NCBI GenBank assembly: GCA_020310875.1
Contig: CM035413.1
Location: 186,157,855-186,221,854, forward strand
Direction of reading: 5' to 3'
DNA: 64,000 bases
Origin: Ceratopteris richardii
Lineage: Eukaryota; Streptophyta; Polypodiopsida; Polypodiales; Pteridaceae
Shown: positions 54,943 to 64,000 of the stretch, in pieces
Position numbering within the stretch: position 1 is the first letter of the stretch
How the letters are laid out: each line of letters opens with the position of its first letter
Translations under genes and position numbers: made by a program
Notes under the pieces: generated by a model
Databases searched by the model: none
What the model was told of the DNA's origin: nothing
The model's input: only the letters and a program-made list of their open reading frames with translations

Positions 54943-55974
54943 ATGGGAGACGGATTTCCATCAAGAATTGAGAAATTGGATAGAAAAAACTACCCAACAT
55001 GGTCTCTAAGATGGAGGCTTATATTCAAGGGAGGAATCTATTTGGATACACATCCGAAGATGAAGCTATGCCAACCATGAGGAACAAAGGGCAAACATCA
55101 CATGAAGAAAGGAAAGACTTTCAAATTGGTGTTCAAAGGATGCACATGCAAGGTCCTATATTCTAACTCAATCTCTGATTTTCTTTTACCTCATGTCAAG
55201 GGATGCAAGACATCAAGTGAGACTTGGAATGCACTTGCTTGTTTCTTCCCCTCCAACACTTGAGCAAGGAAGAACCAATTGTGGATGGAGTTCACAACAA
55301 TGAAGAAAAGCCTTAAGCAAAGTGTGACTGATTATGTCACAAAGATGAAGGAGATTTCATATCAGCTTGGAAGCATTGTAGAGGTAATTCAAGAGGAAAA
55401 AATCATTAGAAAAATCATAAATGGAATCAAAGTAGATGAGAAGTGGAAGTCCTTCACAACAACCATGGATTTGTACATGCATATGCATGTACCCGACCTC
55501 AACACACTCATGGGCCAACTCTTCATTCATGAAGCAAAGATTGGCAAAGATGGTGAGTCCTCATGAGGTAATCAAACTTCTGCCTTATATTCTGATAAAG
55601 ATAAGGTCAAGGACAAGTCAAAGAATAAGAAGAATGAAGATGAAGGTAACTCTTTCCAAGAAAATTTTGCAGGTAGAGGAAGAGCTAGAGGAAGAGGTAG
55701 AGGTGGGAAGCAAGGCAGGGGGATATTCCAATCATCTCAACCTTGCAATATATGTGGCTTATCTATTCATACTACTGAAGAATGTTTCAAGAACCCGAGG
55801 AATTTAAGAGGAAGAGGATTCAACAGAGGTGGCTATGGATCAAATAGAGGCAGATACAATAGAGGCTACAACAACAACGACAACAACAAAAACTATCAAA
55901 GTGGCCATAGAGGAAGAAGAGATTACAATAACTATGCAGAGGACCAAAGTCAAGAAGATTCATTATTGATTATG
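54943..55974 (+). pseudogene. C5 gag
   Basis: The start ATG at 54943 gives MGDGFPSRIEKLDRKNYPTWS, as in C4. A one-base loss near 55010 and later breaks disrupt the capsid part. From 55279 the frame is WMEFTTMKKSLKQSVTDYVTKMKEISYQLGSI. A stop lies at 55564. The nucleocapsid has Arg/Gly repeats (RGRARGRGRG-like, RGGYGSNRGRYNRGY) and a knuckle CNICGLSIHTTEEC (Cx2Cx4Hx4C). Confidence 0.85.
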
Positions 55975-56355
55975 AATCTATCAGTGAAGAAGGGTAAGGA
56001 TGATGATCACATCTTTTACATTGATTCGGGATGCTCAAATCATGTATCAGGAAATGTGTCTTTACTTTCTGATTTGGAAGATCCTCAAAAAAAACATGAA
56101 GTGCAAACAAGAGATGATAAAAAGCACTCAATGGAGAAGATAGGTAATGTGAAGACATCAGATGGGAATATGAACCTCTTAAGCAAAGTCTTGTATGTCC
56201 CTACAATTACCAAAAATTTAAAAAGTGTTGGGCAGATTGTTGAAAAAGGATTGCAGGTTAGATTCAACCGATTTGGAGCATATGTTGAAGACCCAAGGTA
56301 AGGCTTTAGAAGGATTGCCAAAGGAGAAAAGACAGTAAGGCTTTTCACTTTTGAA
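55975..56355 (+). pseudogene. C5 protease
   Basis: The active site reads HIFYIDSGCSNHVSGN, the copia form with DSGC. LLSKVLYVPTITKNLKSVGQI and RFNRFGAYVEDP follow, the usual copia sequence between protease and integrase. A TAA at 56299-56301 interrupts the frame. Confidence 0.85.
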
Positions 56356-57300
56356 GTGGAAGATACAAAGAACATAGCTTTATTTAGCTATGGATCTCAA
56401 ACTCTCACAGAGTTGGAGATATGGCACAAAAGGCTTGCTCACATTAGTGAGAGGACAATCAAACAAATGTGCAGGGACCAAAGTGTCACAAGGCAACACA
56501 TGATTTATAAGTGTGAAGCTTGTCAATTCAGCAAGGCTCATAGACAACCTTTCAATAGGAAGGGATATGTGTATCAAAATCTTTTGGATCTAGGAAACAT
56601 GGATGTGTGGGGTCCTAGTAAGGAGCCATCTATATCAAGCTCAAGATATTATGTGTCTTTCATAGATGATTGTAGCAGGTGGACCATTCTGTTTTTCATG
56701 AAACACAAGGATGAAGTTTTTAATTGCTTTAAGAAGTATGTTGTTCTTGTTGAAAACCAAATAGGTAGGACTTTGAAAAGACTCAAATCAGATGGTGGAG
56801 GAGATACTTCTCTTATAAATTTGAGGCCTACTTGCATGAAAGAGGCATTAAAAGAGAATTCACTACAAGGTATACACCCGAACTCAATGGTGTAGCAGAG
56901 AGGAGACACAGAGCTATTGTTGAAGCCGCAAGGTCATGCTCAATGAAAAGGGATTGCCAAACTACCTATGGGCAGAGGCTATGTCTACAACCACATATCT
57001 CATAAATAGACTTCCATCTAAGTCACTAGATGGACCACTCCATATTAAGTGTGGAATGGAAGAAGACCTAGTCTAGAGCATTGTAAAATCTTTGGATGCT
57101 TAGCCTATGCTCACATTCCTTCTCAAGTAAGATGGAAATTGGATCCCAAGGCAGAGAAGTGCATATTTATTGGTTATGACCAAAACAAAAAAGGATATAG
57201 ATTGTACAATCCAACTAATGAAGGATTTTCTATGAGTAGAGATGTAAATTTTGATGAGAACAAATCATGGTTTGATGATGATAGAAAAGTGAAGCTGTCT
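56356..57300 (+). pseudogene. C5 integrase
   Basis: It has the zinc region (LEIWHKRLAHISERTIKQM ... CEACQFSKAHRQPF), the first Asp near LGNMDVWGP, FIDDCSRWTILFFMKHKDE, and RLKSDGGGDTSL, where an indel alters the usual SDGGGEYFS. NGVAERRHRAIVEAAR-type sequence is in another frame near 56890. The C-terminus has NGRRPSLEHCKIFGCLAYAHIPSQ and KAEKCIFIGYDQNKKGYRLYN. Confidence 0.85.
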
Positions 57301-58610
57301 TATGACTTGGATGAAGATTTTCCATCACTTCAACCAAAGCAGCCAAAGAAAATTGAAGAAAGTCATTCGGACATTGACCTAGAAGACTTGGAAAGACTAA
57401 AGCTATGGAAGAGCAAAGGTAAAGCAAAGATGCAAGATGCTACATATGGACCCGAGAGCTCACATCAACCACTTAGAAGGTCTTCAGGGAAGAAGAAGAA
57501 ACCAGAGAGGTATGGTTATGATACTTCTTTGGTCACCAAGAACTCAATCTACATTGCAAAGGATTCAACCAATGAAGAACCTACCACATTTGAAGAAGCA
57601 CAAAGCAAGAAATCTTGGAGAGATGCAATGTATGAAGAAATGGAAGCCTTGAAGGAGAATGACACTTGGGAGCTTGTACCTAACAAGCCATCTATGAAGG
57701 TAATTTGATCTTGATGGATATACAAAATCAAGAGGAATCCAGATGGAAGTATAAATAGACATGAAGCAAGGTTAGTTGCTAAAGGGTTTGCTCAAACCCA
57801 TGGTATTGATTATGAGGAGGCTTTCTATCCTATTGCAAAAATGCCTACAATTAGGGTTCTCATTAGTCTTGTTGCATCTAGAAATCGAAAGCTCTATCAA
57901 CTTGATGTAAAGAATGCTTTCTTAAATGGATGGATTTTTTAGGAAGTGTATATGGCACAACCTCATGGATATGAGGATGCACATCATCCTAACTATGTAT
58001 GCAAATTAAAGAAAGCCTTGTGTGGATTGAAGCAAGCTCCAAGATCTTGGAATTTTATATTGGTGACTTATTTGCAGGACCAAGGATTCAAAGCTAGCAA
58101 GGGAGATACCTTTTTGTTCATAAAGAGGAATGGATCTTCTATGTGTATATGTTGATGATATTAGTATCACAGGGAATGATCTTGAAGGAATCAAATGGGT
58201 AAAGAATCAAATGAAGGAGGAGTTCAAAATAAGGATCTTGGACCACTCACTTATTTTCTTGGATTGGAGTTAATCTACACAGGTTCGGGTATATACATCA
58301 CACAAAGGAAGTATATGCATGACATGCTCATCAAGTTCAAGATGGAAAACACCAAGTGTGCAGGTACACCTATGGAGCAAAATCATAAGCTTAGTGCTTA
58401 TGCAGGAGAGCCAATTGAAGACATCACAAGCTATCAAAGCTTGGTTGGAAGTTTGAACTATGCAATACTCACAAGGGTGGATATATGCTATAGTGTTAGC
58501 ATATTGAGTCAGTTTATGCATAAGCCGAGAAGACCAAATATGGAAACAGCCAAGTGAGTCCTCAAGTACCTAAAGGGGACCATGAATGAAGGTTTTCTTT
58601 ATCTATTTAC
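57301..58610 (+). pseudogene. C5 reverse transcriptase
   Basis: After a Lys/Ser-rich linker the frame holds SWRDAMYEEMEALKENDTWELVP, a TGA/stop cluster near 57708, then WIYKIKRNPDGSINRHEARLVAKGFAQT, YQLDVKNAFLNGWIF then a stop, and [15 protein letters not shown]. The catalytic YVDD region near 58150 lies across a frameshift. FLGLELIYTGSGIYITQRKY, AGTPMEQNHKLSAYAGEPIE and LVGSLNYAILTRVDICYSVSILSQFM follow. Confidence 0.87.
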
Positions 58611-59125
58611 TTCATATTTTGAGCTAAAGGCCTACTAAGATGCGGATTGGGCGGGATCTAGAGATGATAGAAGAAGCACATCCGGGTATGTATCATTCGC
58701 AGGTTCAAAAATCATTTCTTAGTCATCCAAGAAGCAACCAACAGTGGCATTATCTTCTACTAAAGCCGAATATAGAGGTTTGGCTAATGCAACTCAAGAA
58801 ATCATGTGGTTAAAATCTTTGTATACAGATCTTGGACTTCATTCTTCAACACCTCACATTTTTGGTGACAACACAAGCTCACTACATCTTGTAGCTAATC
58901 TGGTATACCATGCTAGAACCCATCATATTGAAGTCCACTACCATTATGTAAGGGAGAAGCCAATGAGCTAGAATATTCAACTATCCTATGTCTCTAGAGA
59001 TATGCAATGTGCACACATGTTGACTAAAGCTCTTGATGGTACAAAATTGAGTAGATTCAAGTTGATGATTGATTTGCAGGAAATCAATGACAATTGGAGA
59101 CTTATTTGGAGGCCAAGCATGTTGG
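58611..59125 (+). pseudogene. C5 RNase H
   Basis: Motifs are DADWAGSRDDRRSTSGYV, a stop at about 58721, ALSSTKAEYRGLANATQEIMWLKSLY, IFGDNTSSLHLVANLVYHARTHHIEVHYHYVRE, a TAG at 58969-58971, then IQLSYVSRDMQCAHMLTKALDGTKLSRFK. It ends just before the polypurine tract. Confidence 0.87.
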
Positions 59126-59139
59126 GCTTGAGGAGGATC

Positions 59140-60195
59140 TGTTGGTGCATTTTACCCAAGCCTACATGCTTGATATGATTTGATTTATGTTCATTTGTAG
59201 TCATATGTGTAGACATATGAACAGCTCTTGTAAAAGAGTATATTTTATCTCTTGTAATTGTGAAAGAAAGAATGGCTTAGGTCATCCATGAGGTAAAAAG
59301 GAAATTCGTGGCCCTTAGTACCTAAACCCATGAATCCATCAGCTCACAGAATATCTCCTAATTCTTATCATCACTTTTAGGTGAAGTTATTTGAATTCAA
59401 ATTCAAAACTACCTCCAAAAGTAGCTATAAAAAGAGTAAGAAGGAAGTTGCCATGAGAGAGCTTGACTCGTGCTCACTTTGTGTTCATTTGTAGAGATTG
59501 AAGATCTTACTCCATAGCTCTATTATTCTACTCCAATTGTGAAAGTATTCATTGCCAATGTGGTTGTAATTATATGTGAATCTATACATTCATCATTTAC
59601 CTCTTCTCTGTTTTATTCTCTACTATACTCACTTAGAATAGTAACTTCAAAAGCTCATATCTTGGGCTACACATAACCTTTTTCAGAGTTATAAAGTGCA
59701 TTGGATTTCTCTCTAAGATCAGTTTTTTTTCACAAAATTTCAGCATCATTGGATTTATTATTTGTGAGAAAACTATGTTTTTTTGCTCACTAGTCGAATC
59801 TCTATAGAGCCCTGAAAATGGAAGGAGTGTTCCAGATTTTGCTAAATCTTGTTCTCATTGATCAATCAATCAATTGAAGTGTTTTAACTTGGATTAGCAA
59901 GATATTTAACTCTATTTTCTATTTCCAAAAGTATTTTTTCTAATTCCCACCAGGTTGAGAGCACTGTTCATTTTTTCCAGCAAATAGCAAGTTTTGGGAG
60001 CTAGTCATTTTGCAACTAGTCTGTCTTGGCTCAAACCTTTGAGATACTTGTTCCAAAACACTTGGGTGATTTTTTTGTGGATTTAGGAATCTCAAAGGAT
60101 CTAATAACCAACTCTGAAATCTCAATTGGCTGGTGTGAATTTGGTTGTAGCAGCACCAACTCATCTTTGGATTGCATCCACCATCTCTCTTTACA
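59140..60195 (+). repeat. 3' LTR of C5
   Basis: It pairs with 53861-54916, starts TGTTGGTGCA and ends CTTTACA. Confidence 0.92.
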
Positions 60196-60200
60196 GAATG
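60196..60200. repeat. Right target duplication GAATG of C5
   Basis: It matches 53856-53860. Confidence 0.93.
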
Positions 60201-61072
60201 TGGTAAAGAGCATATCATAATGATTGCCCTAAGAACCCTATTAATGCTTCAAAAGTGATGCCCATTAACGGGATAGGTATTGTGCACACTTCAAATGGAT
60301 CCACACCTACATATGTACATATCCAAGCTATAACATGAGCCCAGGCGTTGTTGCAAAATCAATAGCCTAATCCTGAAAAGATAGTCGAGACTAGTGAGGT
60401 TCGAGAATCTAGTGGTAGAAAGATGAAATCTTGGAAGGAATCATGAGAGAGAATCAAGAGAGAATGGAGTAAGAAGATAAGTGAGTTGGAAGGAATTCTA
60501 AAGGAATCTAGAGCTAAAATCTTAGAGTTAACTTTGCAAGGGTCGAGCTAGGAAACCCCTAACTAGAAACCAAGATTAGTTCTAGTTGGACCCATACCTA
60601 ATAATCTAGACATGATGTTCCAAGTATACCACACAAGGTTAAGAGAAGGACCCTAGGTAGCTGAAATAAGTAAGAACTATCCAAGAGCGGACTTAGAAAT
60701 TGAGAGAACTAAACTTTGCGTGAAGATGGTCGAACTAGCCTAGACCATGTTTGAAGCCTCTCGATATACCAATTGGAGTAATATAGCAAAACCAGAGCTA
60801 CACTTTCAAGAATTATTGGAGAGGCTAGAATGCTTAATTGCTAGCAACAAAAATAAGAGTTTTCAAAAGAACCCTATTGTCCCAGAGACACAGGAAGGTA
60901 ATGCACCATCATTGTCTCAAGTGCCAAATACCGAGGGCCCAAAAAGCCTTTCTTCCATACATAAGTACTCCCAAAGGTTTATAAGAGATATCCAAGAGGA
61001 AAAGTGGAGTCAAAATCAAGAAACTCATCCCCCTATTCAAGAGATAGATGACTCTCAAGAAGAATTTCCCCA
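60201..61072 (+). pseudogene. Gypsy element G5: gag continuation
   Basis: It resumes after C5 with GKEH and DCPKNPINASKVMPINGIGIV, as in A (DCPKNPNNMPKITPINVIGLV). A charged helix (REWSKKISELEGILKESRAKILEL), the linker, and MVELA, stop, TMFEASRYTNWSNIAKPELHFQELLERLECLIAS follow. It aligns with A across the region where A has the 17-bp duplication but lacks that duplication. It is cut at 61077 by copia element C4 within EEFPQD. Confidence 0.82.
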
Positions 61073-61077
61073 AGACA
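61073..61077. repeat. Target duplication AGACA beside C4
   Basis: AGACA directly precedes the C4 LTR. The same five bases on the minus strand directly follow the C3 LTR at 35313-35317. Confidence 0.75.
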
Positions 61078-62108
61078 TGTTGGTACATTTGGCAAGCCTT
61101 GATGTTTGACCAAAAGATCAAAAGGTTTACTTCATATCTTGAGCATGAATATTCATAATTCATATGTGAACACCTCTTGTAAATATCTTGAGTTTAACTC
61201 AAGATATAAAATGCAAAGCAAGAGAGAATCTCGTATCTTTACGAATTGTAATTCACAACAACCAAGTGGTTAGAATCAAATTGATTAGGAGCCTAAAAGA
61301 TAGGATCACTTTTAGGTGGCAAGTTCAAAATTCAAATTTGAACTCATCTATAAAAGTTCATGACTCTTAGTCGCAAAAGAGAGGGCAGAACAAGGACACA
61401 TTGAGCTTCAAGATTGTGGTCACACTTAGCCCACACATTTATGAGTAAGCCTACATCATTTCCTTTGTATTATACATTCAATATATTACACATTTGTTTC
61501 AGATTATGCAACTATCTCATCTTCACTATTACCTGCTGTTAGACTCTAAATTTTAGTGAGTTTGTTTTGAGGAGTTCTCTACGTATACGTATTCTTTTAA
61601 TGTGGTTCAACTTGTTACATGTAGCTTAGACCTTTTAGTTCTATGCTACCAAATTTCACACCATTTGGTTCAGAGATCTGTGAGATATGTTCATTACAAT
61701 CTACCTATGTCTGCTGTTTGTCATCCTCCTAAAATGTCGAGATTACACCCCTAACTTCTTAAGATTATTTCTCAGCATGTACTCATCCTAAATTAGTGAG
61801 ATAACTTCCTCTAGCAAGCTTAGGGGTCCAATTAGATATGGCTAAAATCTCTCGGGTCAATTAGAATCAGTGAGTGAGCACTGAATGAAACACTGAGCAG
61901 GTTATAGTCCATAAATAGCAAGTTTTAACAACTCTTCAAACTTGGAGGTAGTCTGTTTTGATGAAACTATTTGAAGGTGATGCTCCAAAGCACATTATGG
62001 GTCCCTAAAGGTGTCTACTAAGGTAATCTGAAGTAACATTGGCAGGTGTAGAGCAAGATTTTTGTAGCACTAGCTCATTTCTTGAGTGTATTCAACCATC
62101 TCCTAATA
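61078..62108 (+). repeat. 5' LTR of copia element C4 (1031 bp)
   Basis: It begins TGTTGGTACATTTGG and ends CTCCTAATA. It is the same family as the C3 LTR (35318-36351). A TATAAAA box lies at 61349-61355. A primer site with two mismatches (TTGTATCAGAAC) follows at 62110-62121. Confidence 0.88.
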
Positions 62109-62136
62109 GTTGTATCAGAACTATCATCAACTCAAG

Positions 62137-62625
62137 ATGGGAGATGGACTCCCATCATCAATTGACAAATTGGATCGAGGTAATTACTCTGCTTGGTCTA
62201 TTAGAATGGAAGCATATCTACAAGGTAGAAATCTTTATGGTTATATATCTAGAGATGAGTCAATGCCAATACTTAGAAGCAAAGGGCAACCCACTCAAGA
62301 AGAACAAGAAAGGTTATCAACATGGTGCTCAAAGGATGCATTGGCTAGGTCATACCTTCTCAACTCAGTTTCTGATTTCTTACTCCCACATATTAGGAAT
62401 TATAAGACATCACAAGAAACCTGGAATGCACTTGAAGCATTCTTTTCTTCAAGCACTAGAGCAAGAAAGAATCAACTGTGGATGGAGTTCACAACACTCA
62501 AAAAGATGCCCAAATAGAAGGTGACTGATTATGTCACTAAAATGAAGGACTTAGCTTATCAACTTGGAAGCATTGGAGAATTCATTGATGAGGAGCAAAT
62601 TGTGAGACAAGTGATCAATGGAATC
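62137..62625 (+). pseudogene. C4 gag, truncated
   Basis: The ATG at 62137 gives MGDGLPSSIDKLDRGNYSAWS. An upstream ATG at 62110 lies in the leader. WNALEAFFSSSTRARKNQLWMEF and, after a TAG at 62515-62517, VTDYVTKMKDLAYQLGSIGEF follow. The frame ends at VINGI near 62625, where a copia fragment in the opposite orientation starts. The rest of the element is absent here. Confidence 0.85.
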
Positions 62626-63545
62626 ATGTTTCCTTATTTGAATCATTTGCATAGTTCCCTTGCTTTCTTTGAGTGTATTTACCATCTTTATATCTACAGT
62701 CTGAAGCTATATGATTTGATTTACCACAATTATAGCAAATCATACCTTTGTGGGGGTTGTAGCCTCCTCTTCCTTTGTCTCTACCTCTTGCCTTTGCTTG
62801 GGAAGTAGAGTCACTTGACCTTTCTCCTTCTTCTTTGCTTTGGTGGTTGCCTTGATTGTTGTAGCCTCTTCCTCGTCCTCTTCTTCCACCTCTCTCTTTG
62901 CCTCTTGAAGAGTATAGGACATGACCATGAGTGTCCTTGCTTTTGCATGAATCTCCAAATGATGCCTCCTCAACCACCAAGTGAGGAATGAGGTCTTATA
63001 AGCATGGAAGTGGATCCGGATAGAGGATAGTGGCAATCAGAGGTTTCCACTTGTTTTCTCCTCTAAATCCATTGAGAGTGACCTGAACCAAATCTTCATC
63101 ATCAACCTTGCATCCCACTGATGCTAATTGATCCCTTAGATCCTTGATTTTGAGTGTGTACTCAAGCACACTTTGGCTACTACCTTTCTTCATGGTGTTG
63201 AGCTCATTTTTTAGTTGCATTTTCCTAGCTCTTGTAGAGGTTGCATAAACTTTTTCCAAAGCATCCCATACATCCTTGGCATTATAGAAAATTTTTATAT
63301 GACCAACCATGGTATTAGAAATTACCAGACATATGAGGAACATTGCTCTTCTATTCCTTTCTTCCCATTCTTTGAGCTCCTTCCTCTATGCATTGGTAGT
63401 GGTTGCATCTTCAAGGTCTACATCAAGCCTTTCTTCTTCTCCACTCACTATGGACCATAGCCCTTTGCCCAAAAGGTAATTTGTGACTTTGAACCTCCAA
63501 GGTTGATAGTTGTCCTTGTTCAAGAACCCCACTTTTTGCCCCATT
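62626..63545 (-). pseudogene. Copia fragment C7: gag
   Basis: On the minus strand gag opens at about 63545 with MGQKVGFLNKDNYQPWRFKV, then LICLVISNTMVGHIKIFYNAKDVWDALE, STRARKMQLKNELNTMKKGSSQSVLEYTLKIKDLRDQL. A stop lies after LPCL at 62996. A Gly/Arg-rich nucleocapsid (GGRRGRGRGYNNQG) and knuckle CYNCGKSNHIASDC (Cx2Cx4Hx4C) follow. It is a different copia family from C4. Confidence 0.87.
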
Positions 63546-64000
63546 TCCCTTGATATATCTAAGTACCCTTTGAGTTGCAATCCAATGAGTCTTCTTTGGA
63601 CAATGCATAAATTGTGATAAAGCACCAACTGCATTTGATAGGTTTGGTCTTGTCCAGGTAGCATAGATCAAACTACCTACCAAACTGATATTTCTTCGTG
63701 TCATTAAATTCTTCACCTCCATATCTGCTCAATTTATTATTTACCTCCAATGGTGTGGTTGAAGAGTTGCAATCTTTCATGTTGAACTTGACCAGAAGAT
63801 TCTTCAAGTATCTCTCTTGTGTAACATATACTCCATGTTGAGTATACACAATCTACATTCCTAAGAAATAAGACAAGTTTCCCAAATCACTTATCTTAAA
63901 ATCCTTCTCTTTTTGCTTCTTAAGCTCCTTGATTCCTTGAGCATTTGTACCTGTGACAATAATATCATAAACATAAATAATCATGTACATATACCCATCT
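63546..64000 (-). pseudogene. Copia fragment C7: reverse transcriptase C-terminal part
   Basis: The minus strand reads IIYVYDIIVTGTNAQGIKE, where the catalytic YVDD has become YVYD, then DFKISDLGNLSYFLGM, a stop, IVYTQHGVYVTQERYLKNLL and LVGSLIYATWTRPNLSNAVGALSQFM with RVLRYIKG. It then joins gag without an LTR between, so RT lies upstream of gag. It runs off the window. Confidence 0.85.

Larger units (their letters stand above)
53861..60195 (+). mobile_element. Complete Ty1/copia element C5, 6.3 kb, nested in G5
   Basis: LTRs of 1056 bp lie at 53861-54916 and 59140-60195, with a perfect 12-base initiator-Met primer site, a polypurine tract GCTTGAGGAGGATC at 59126-59139 and GAATG duplications. 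The gag-protease-integrase-RT-RNase H order is copia. The LTRs differ at many positions (several percent by eye), so the insertion is older than A. Internal stops and indels are frequent. Proteins resemble C3/C4 although the LTRs differ. Confidence 0.93.

Noticed and set aside
61078-62108. C4 and C5 as the same element family
   Set aside because: Their proteins are alike but the LTR sequences and lengths differ clearly.

Overview
The window looks like repeat-rich nuclear DNA of a land plant. I see no host gene, rRNA, tRNA or CRISPR array. Almost all of it is long terminal repeat (LTR) retrotransposons of the Ty3/gypsy and Ty1/copia groups, nested in one another and rearranged. Plant-type primer sites (tRNA-Asp-like and initiator tRNA-Met) and plant-type copia reverse transcriptases support this. 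I cannot name the species; a large-genome plant such as a fern or gymnosperm would fit, but that is a guess.

1-21.75 kb: a decayed gypsy element (H, + strand) is split inside gag by a complete 16.83-kb gypsy element (A, 718-17546, - strand). A has 704/702-bp LTRs, a tRNA-Asp-like primer site, a polypurine tract and a perfect CTAAA target duplication. A carries gag-protease-RT-RNase H-integrase, then an unusual downstream block: a second retropepsin-like domain, a basic region with repeated WVPK motifs, and a roughly 1,400-codon third ORF that runs through the polypurine tract into the 3' LTR. Its 5' leader holds an array of perfect CpG-rich palindromes.

21.75-35.3 kb: a copia fragment (C1), a gypsy element (G3, +) split by a complete small copia element (C2, 25969-31091, -), a long TA/GT microsatellite, and a gypsy pol (G4, +) fused head-on to an inverted gypsy protease segment (G6, -).

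35.3-41.65 kb: the 3' half of a copia element (C3, -), a probable copia 3' end, a gypsy gag (G7, -), and 1 kb with short repeats only.

41.65-53.2 kb: a second copy of the A family (B, -), which keeps its 3' LTR, third ORF, second protease and pol but is cut at 51079 and joined to copia pieces in two orientations (C6). A three-fold 32-bp repeat follows.

53.2-64 kb: an A-like gypsy gag (G5, +) is interrupted by a complete copia element (C5, 53861-60195, TSD GAATG) and again by the 5' half of another copia element (C4, from 61078). C4 ends where an inverted, scrambled copia piece (C7, -) begins.

Every coding region carries stops or frameshifts, so none looks able to move by itself. The points of most interest are the extra domains shared by A, B and partly G3, the palindrome leader, and the matching AGACA target duplications at C3 and C4, which suggest one insertion split by an inversion.
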